Assembly: GCA_021785115.1 (NCBI GenBank)
Contig: JAJYGO010000434.1
Coordinates: 1-10,382 of the forward strand
DNA: 10,382 nt
Direction of reading: 5' to 3'
Source of the DNA: Chloroflexota bacterium
Lineage (GTDB): Bacteria > Chloroflexota > Limnocylindria > Limnocylindrales > CSP1-4
Both the position numbers and the translations under genes were made by a program. Shown piece by piece: positions 7,512-10,382 of this stretch. How positions within the stretch are numbered: position 1 is the first letter of the stretch; the number at the start of each line of letters is the position of its first letter. A model generated the notes under the pieces. It was given only the letters and a program-made list of their open reading frames with translations. It had not been told where the DNA came from and did not search any database.

Positions 7512-9590
7512 TCACCGCAGGAACGCCGCGGCGACGCCTGCGTCGACGGGTACCAGCAGGCCGGTCGTGAGCGCCAGGTCCCCCCCGGTGAGGGCGAACA
7601 CCGCCGCCGCGACGTGCTCCGGGAGGACCTCGCGCTTCAGGAGCGTGCGCTGCGCGTAGAACTCGCCGAGCTTCTCCTCCGGCACGCCGTAGACGGCGGC
7701 TCGCTCCGCGCCCCAGCCACCGGCGAAGATCCCGGATCCGCGCACCACGCCGTCGGGGTTGACGCCGTTCACTCGGATCCCGTGTGCCCCAAGCTCCGCG
7801 GCAAGCAGCCGCACCTGGTGGGCCTGGTCCGCCTTCGCCGCGCCGTACGCGACGTTGTTGGGGCCGGCCACCAGCGCGTTCTTGCTGACGATGTAGATGA
7901 TGTCCCCGCCCAGGTGCTGCTCGGTCATGACCCGCGCCGCCTCGCGCGCGACCAGGAACGACCCGCGCGCCATCACGTCGTGCTGGCGGTCCCAGTCGGC
8001 CAGCGTGGTGTCCAGCAGGGAGCGCGACAACGAGATGCCGGCGTTGTTCACCACCAGGTCCACGCCACCGAAGGCCAGCACGGCGCACCGGAACGCCTCG
8101 GTGACCTGCGCCTCGTCGGTGACGTCCACGGTGACCGCGATGGCGGTGTCGGTGCCCCCCAGCTCGCCCGCCACGGCGCTTGCGCGCCCGCCGTCGATGT
8201 CGGCGACCACCACGCAGGCGCCCTCGGCGGCCAGCCGGTGGGCGATGGCGCGGCCGATCCCGGATCCCGCACCCGTCACGAGGGCGACGCGCGTCGCGAG
8301 CGGCTTCGGCTTCGGCATCCGCTGGAGCTTCGCTTCCTCCAGCGCCCAGTACTCGATGCGGAACTTCTCCGACTCCGGGATCGGCGCATAGGTGGAGAGG
8401 GCCTCCGCGCCCCGCATGACGTTGATGGCGTTGACGTAGAACTCGCCCGCCACGCGCGCCGTCTGCTTGTTCGCACCGAAACTGAACATGCCGACCCCGG
8501 GCACCAGCACGATCGCGGGATCGGCGCCTCGCATGGCGGGGCTGTCCGGCTGCGCATGGCGCTCGTAGTAGGCGCGGTAGTCCTCCCGGTACGCCGCGTG
8601 GAGCTCCTTGAGCCGCGCCACGACCGCGTCGAGCGGGGCGTCCCCCGGCAGATCGAGGAACAGGGGGCGCACCTTGGTGCGCAGGAAGTGGTCCGGGCAG
8701 GAGGTGCCGAGCGCCGCCAGCTGCGGCGCCTTGCCGCGGGAGAGGAAGTCCAGCACCACCTCGCTGTCGGTGTAGTGGCCCACCAGGGCCCGGTCGGTGG
8801 AGGCCAGGCCGCGGATGACCGGGAAGAGCGCGGCCGCCCGCTCGTGACGCTCGCGTTCCGGCAGGGGCTCCCGGCCTTCGACGACGGGCCCGAAGGGCTC
8901 CGGCCGGCCGTGCTCGTCGATGTACCGCTGCGCGGTGGCGATGATCTCGAGCGAGTTGGCCTCGCACGCCTCGGAGCTGTCGCCCCAGGCCGTGATGCCG
9001 TGACCGCCGAGGATCACCCCGATCGTTCCCGGTCGATCGCGCTGGATCGCCGCCGTGTCGAGGCCGAGCTGGAACCCGGGACGCCGCCAGGGGACCCAGG
9101 CCACCCGGTCGCCGAAGCAGGCGGCGGTCAACGCTTCGCCGTCCGCGGCGGTCGCGAAGGCGATCCCGGAGTCCGGGTGCAGGTGGTCGACGTGGGGCGC
9201 GTCCACCAGGGCGTGGGTCGGTGTGTCGATGGATGGCGCCGCACCTCCCCGGCCGTGGAGGCAATAGTCGAAGGCGGCGACCATCTCGTCCTCGCGTTCG
9301 ACGCCCGGGTAGACGCCGACCAGGGCCCGCAGACGGTCCATCCGGAGCACGGCGAGCCCGCTCTCGGTGAGCGTTCCCAGGTCCCCGCCGGATCCTTTCA
9401 CCCACATCAGCTCCACCGGTTCCCCGGTTGCGGGGTCAACGGCCGTCCCCTTGACCGACGTGTTCCCGCCGGCGTAGTTGGTGTTGCGCGGATCGGCGCC
9501 CAGGCGATGGGAGCGGTCCAGAAGTTCGCGGACTTCCTCGGGGGTCGCCGGCTTGCGTGTCTCCGCGCGGGGATTCGTCAACGTGGTCAA
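7512..9590 (-). CDS. rhaEW: Bifunctional L-rhamnulose-1-phosphate aldolase / L-lactaldehyde dehydrogenase (RhaEW)
   Basis: Cytoplasmic fusion enzyme predicted to cleave L-rhamnulose-1-phosphate to dihydroxyacetone phosphate and L-lactaldehyde, then oxidise the lactaldehyde to L-lactate with NAD. The product is 692 residues, very near B. subtilis YuxG/RhaEW (about 689). The N-terminal half (about 1-425) is a class II aldolase-like domain with GGNTSVKG, the metal-ligand candidates H136 and H138 in HLHPDS, and H197 in GGHGITAWG. The C-terminal half (about 432-692) is a short-chain dehydrogenase: TGAGSGIG cofactor loop at 439-446, VNNAG, and catalytic S569, Y582 and K586 (YGAAK). The start is TTG 9590, with a perfect GGAGG seven nt upstream. 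The open frame continues upstream to about 10271 but runs through the promoter region and the regulator. It heads the rhaEW-lutABC operon. Many genomes carry this family as a generic 'bifunctional aldolase/short-chain dehydrogenase'; here the rhamnosidase and lut genes support the rhamnose role. Confidence 0.93.
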   Translation of the reverse strand: MTTLTNPRAETRKPATPEEVRELLDRSHRLGADPRNTNYAGGNTSVKGTAVDPATGEPVELMWVKGSGGDLGTLTESGLAVLRMDRLRALVGVYPGVEREDEMVAAFDYCLHGRGGAAPSIDTPTHALVDAPHVDHLHPDSGIAFATAADGEALTAACFGDRVAWVPWRRPGFQLGLDTAAIQRDRPGTIGVILGGHGITAWGDSSEACEANSLEIIATAQRYIDEHGRPEPFGPVVEGREPLPERERHERAAALFPVIRGLASTDRALVGHYTDSEVVLDFLSRGKAPQLAALGTSCPDHFLRTKVRPLFLDLPGDAPLDAVVARLKELHAAYREDYRAYYERHAQPDSPAMRGADPAIVLVPGVGMFSFGANKQTARVAGEFYVNAINVMRGAEALSTYAPIPESEKFRIEYWALEEAKLQRMPKPKPLATRVALVTGAGSGIGRAIAHRLAAEGACVVVADIDGGRASAVAGELGGTDTAIAVTVDVTDEAQVTEAFRCAVLAFGGVDLVVNNAGISLSRSLLDTTLADWDRQHDVMARGSFLVAREAARVMTEQHLGGDIIYIVSKNALVAGPNNVAYGAAKADQAHQVRLLAAELGAHGIRVNGVNPDGVVRGSGIFAGGWGAERAAVYGVPEEKLGEFYAQRTLLKREVLPEHVAAAVFALTGGDLALTTGLLVPVDAGVAAAFLR

Positions 9591-9597
9591 GGGTCTG

Positions 9598-9602
9598 CCT
9601 CC
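9598..9602 (-). promoter_or_regulatory. Ribosome binding site that decides the rhaEW TTG start
   Basis: On the - strand GGAGG (9602 to 9598) is followed by seven nucleotides and then TTG at 9590. This is the strongest Shine-Dalgarno match seen before any gene in the window. It selects an uncommon TTG codon over the long upstream extension of the same frame. Confidence 0.8.
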
Positions 9603-9662
9603 AGCCCGTCGAGGCGTGCGGCTGCGTCGCGGCAGCGCCGTGCACGCGAAGATTCTCGCCGC

Positions 9663-9691
9663 ACCATAGCACGCTCGCAGACGCTTTTGAA
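9663..9691 (-). promoter_or_regulatory. Candidate sigma-70-type promoter for rhaEW-lutABC
   Basis: On the - strand TTCAAA (9691 to 9686; 4 of 6 to TTGACA) is followed by a 17-nt spacer and TATGGT (9668 to 9663; 4 of 6 to TATAAT). Transcription would begin near 9656, leaving a leader of about 65 nt before TTG 9590. The stretch is clearly AT-richer than its surroundings. The left operator-like repeat ends a few bases upstream of the -35 element. Confidence 0.5.
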
Positions 9692-9695
9692 TACT

Positions 9696-9730
9696 TTCGA
9701 TTGATTGTGTTGACACTTCGATCGATGTGC
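9696..9730. promoter_or_regulatory. Candidate operator: two direct repeats 21 nt apart around a small palindrome
   Basis: TTCGATTGAT (9696-9705) and TTCGATCGAT (9717-9726) agree at 9 of 10 positions, and both are followed by a GTG-containing stretch. Their start-to-start distance is 21 nt, two turns of the helix, so both face the same side. Between them lies a perfect inverted repeat, GTGT-TG-ACAC (9707-9716). The right copy contains the palindrome TCGATCGA (9718-9725). Spaced direct repeats in a divergent promoter region suit binding by a multimeric DeoR-type repressor, and the divergent regulator is the natural candidate. Binding would cover the + strand -35 box and abut the - strand -35 box. 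Confidence 0.55.
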
Positions 9731-9739
9731 TCGTATCGT
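9710..9739 (+). promoter_or_regulatory. Candidate sigma-70-type promoter for the DeoR-family regulator
   Basis: A consensus TTGACA (9710-9715) is followed by an 18-nt spacer and TATCGT (9734-9739; 4 of 6 to TATAAT). The start site would be near 9746, giving a leader of about 50 nt before GTG 9795. The -35 element lies between the two operator-like repeats, which predicts autorepression of the regulator. Confidence 0.5.
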
Positions 9740-9794
9740 GCGCCCACGCAAGTGCTCCCGGTCTCGTCCTGGTCGTGGTTCCGCGGGGTGAAGG

Positions 9795-10382
9795 GTGCCG
9801 AAGACACGTGCCACCGGCGATGAGTTCGCGCGAGAGCGACAGCACCGCATCGCGCTCGTGGTGCAGGAGCACGGCCGCGCGCGAGTGATCGACCTCGCCG
9901 CGCAGTTCGGCGTCTCGGCCGTCACCATCCGGAAGGACCTGGCGCGTCTCGAGCAGGAGCAGCGACTCGTCCGGACCCATGGCGGAGCGGTCGCCGTCGG
10001 CCGCGCCCGACCCGAGAGCGCATTCGAGATCCGCGAGCGCCTCCAGCAGGACGAGAAGACCTGGATCGCCGCGGACGCCGTCTCCCTCATCCACGACGGC
10101 GAGGCGGTCGTCCTCGATGCCAGCACGACGGCGCTCTACGTGGCGCGCGCGATCCGGGCTCACGGAGGCTGGACGCACCTGACGGTGGTCACGAACGGTC
10201 TGCGGATCGCGTCGGAACTGGCCGGGTACTCGGGCGTCAGCGTACTGATGCTCGGGGGTTGGGTGCGACACGAGGCCTTCTCCCTGGTGGGCGGGATCGG
10301 GGACGGCATGTTCCGGCGCATCAACGTGCAGAAGGCCATCGTGGGCGCCGCGGGCTTCACGCTCGAGTCGGGGTTGAGTGAC
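9795..10382 (+). CDS. DeoR-family transcriptional regulator (3' end outside window), likely rhamnose repressor
   Basis: The frame runs from GTG 9795 to the right edge with no stop, giving 196 residues of a family usually about 250-260 long. An in-frame TGA at 9789-9791 makes GTG 9795 the first possible start, with GGGG (9785-9788) as a weak ribosome site. Residues 15-65 form the DeoR-type winged helix-turn-helix: LAAQFGVSAVTIRKDLARLE (34-53), with recognition helix about 41-49, ending in the family's LVRTHGGAV wing. The effector domain follows, with the phosphosugar-contact-type loop LDASTT (D108-T112) and VVTNG (131-135). DeoR-family proteins are mostly repressors of sugar operons released by a phosphorylated sugar. 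It diverges from rhaEW across a shared control region, and DeoR-type regulators of rhamnose loci are known (RhaR of Rhizobium). L-rhamnulose-1-phosphate or its products are plausible effectors by inference only. Confidence 0.9.
   Translation, partial: MPKTRATGDEFARERQHRIALVVQEHGRARVIDLAAQFGVSAVTIRKDLARLEQEQRLVRTHGGAVAVGRARPESAFEIRERLQQDEKTWIAADAVSLIHDGEAVVLDASTTALYVARAIRAHGGWTHLTVVTNGLRIASELAGYSGVSVLMLGGWVRHEAFSLVGGIGDGMFRRINVQKAIVGAAGFTLESGLSD

Noticed and set aside
7420..9405. Second long - strand frame (661 codons) inside rhaEW in another frame
   Set aside because: The product is Arg/Gly/Ala-rich without motifs, while the overlapping rhaEW frame has complete aldolase and dehydrogenase signatures.
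6570..9704. Open frame of 1044 codons on the + strand opposite lutB, lutA and rhaEW
   Set aside because: It spans three clearly identified - strand genes plus part of the control region, and its product has no recognisable motif. It is a GC shadow.
9696..9730. The short repeats considered as a CRISPR fragment or mobile-element end
   Set aside because: There are only two imperfect 10-nt copies, no spacer series and no transposase nearby. Position between divergent promoters makes an operator the better explanation.
9591..10271. Upstream extension of the rhaEW frame to position 10271
   Set aside because: It would run through the promoter region and antisense to the DeoR-family gene. A strong ribosome site before TTG 9590 and the family length support the shorter start.

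Overview
The window is a dense, high-GC bacterial locus in which five of six recognisable starts are GTG or TTG. It encodes use of L-rhamnose and rhamnose-containing glycosides. The gene set (fused RhaEW, LutABC, a DeoR-type regulator, a GH78 rhamnosidase and an FGGY kinase) and the base composition would suit a high-GC Chloroflexota or Actinomycetota-like organism. Nothing in the sequence fixes the phylum.

Layout. On the + strand from the left edge come the C-terminal part of an FGGY sugar kinase (1-849) and a large GH78 alpha-L-rhamnosidase (about 977-4249). A 132-nt convergent spacer with one GC-rich hairpin follows. On the - strand, read from right to left, is an apparent operon of rhaEW (7512-9590), lutA (6666-7415), lutB (5038-6669) and lutC (4382-5041). 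The lut genes are joined by 4-nt ATGA and GTGA stop/start overlaps. A control region of about 200 nt (9591-9794) separates rhaEW from a divergent DeoR-family regulator (9795 to the right edge, incomplete). It holds candidate promoters in both directions and a pair of direct repeats 21 nt apart.

How the genes fit together (inference from families and order). The rhamnosidase has no visible signal peptide and probably releases L-rhamnose inside the cell. Isomerisation needs an enzyme not present in this window. The kinase may supply L-rhamnulose-1-phosphate. The RhaE half of RhaEW would cleave this to dihydroxyacetone phosphate and L-lactaldehyde, and the RhaW half would oxidise L-lactaldehyde to L-lactate. 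LutABC would then oxidise L-lactate to pyruvate. The operon therefore appears to carry both products of aldol cleavage into central metabolism. The DeoR-type protein is the obvious candidate repressor. A rhamnose isomerase, a transporter and the N-terminal part of the kinase are absent and may lie outside the window.

No rRNA, tRNA, CRISPR array, insertion sequence or clear mobile element was seen. Several very long open frames opposite the real genes are judged to be shadows caused by high GC.
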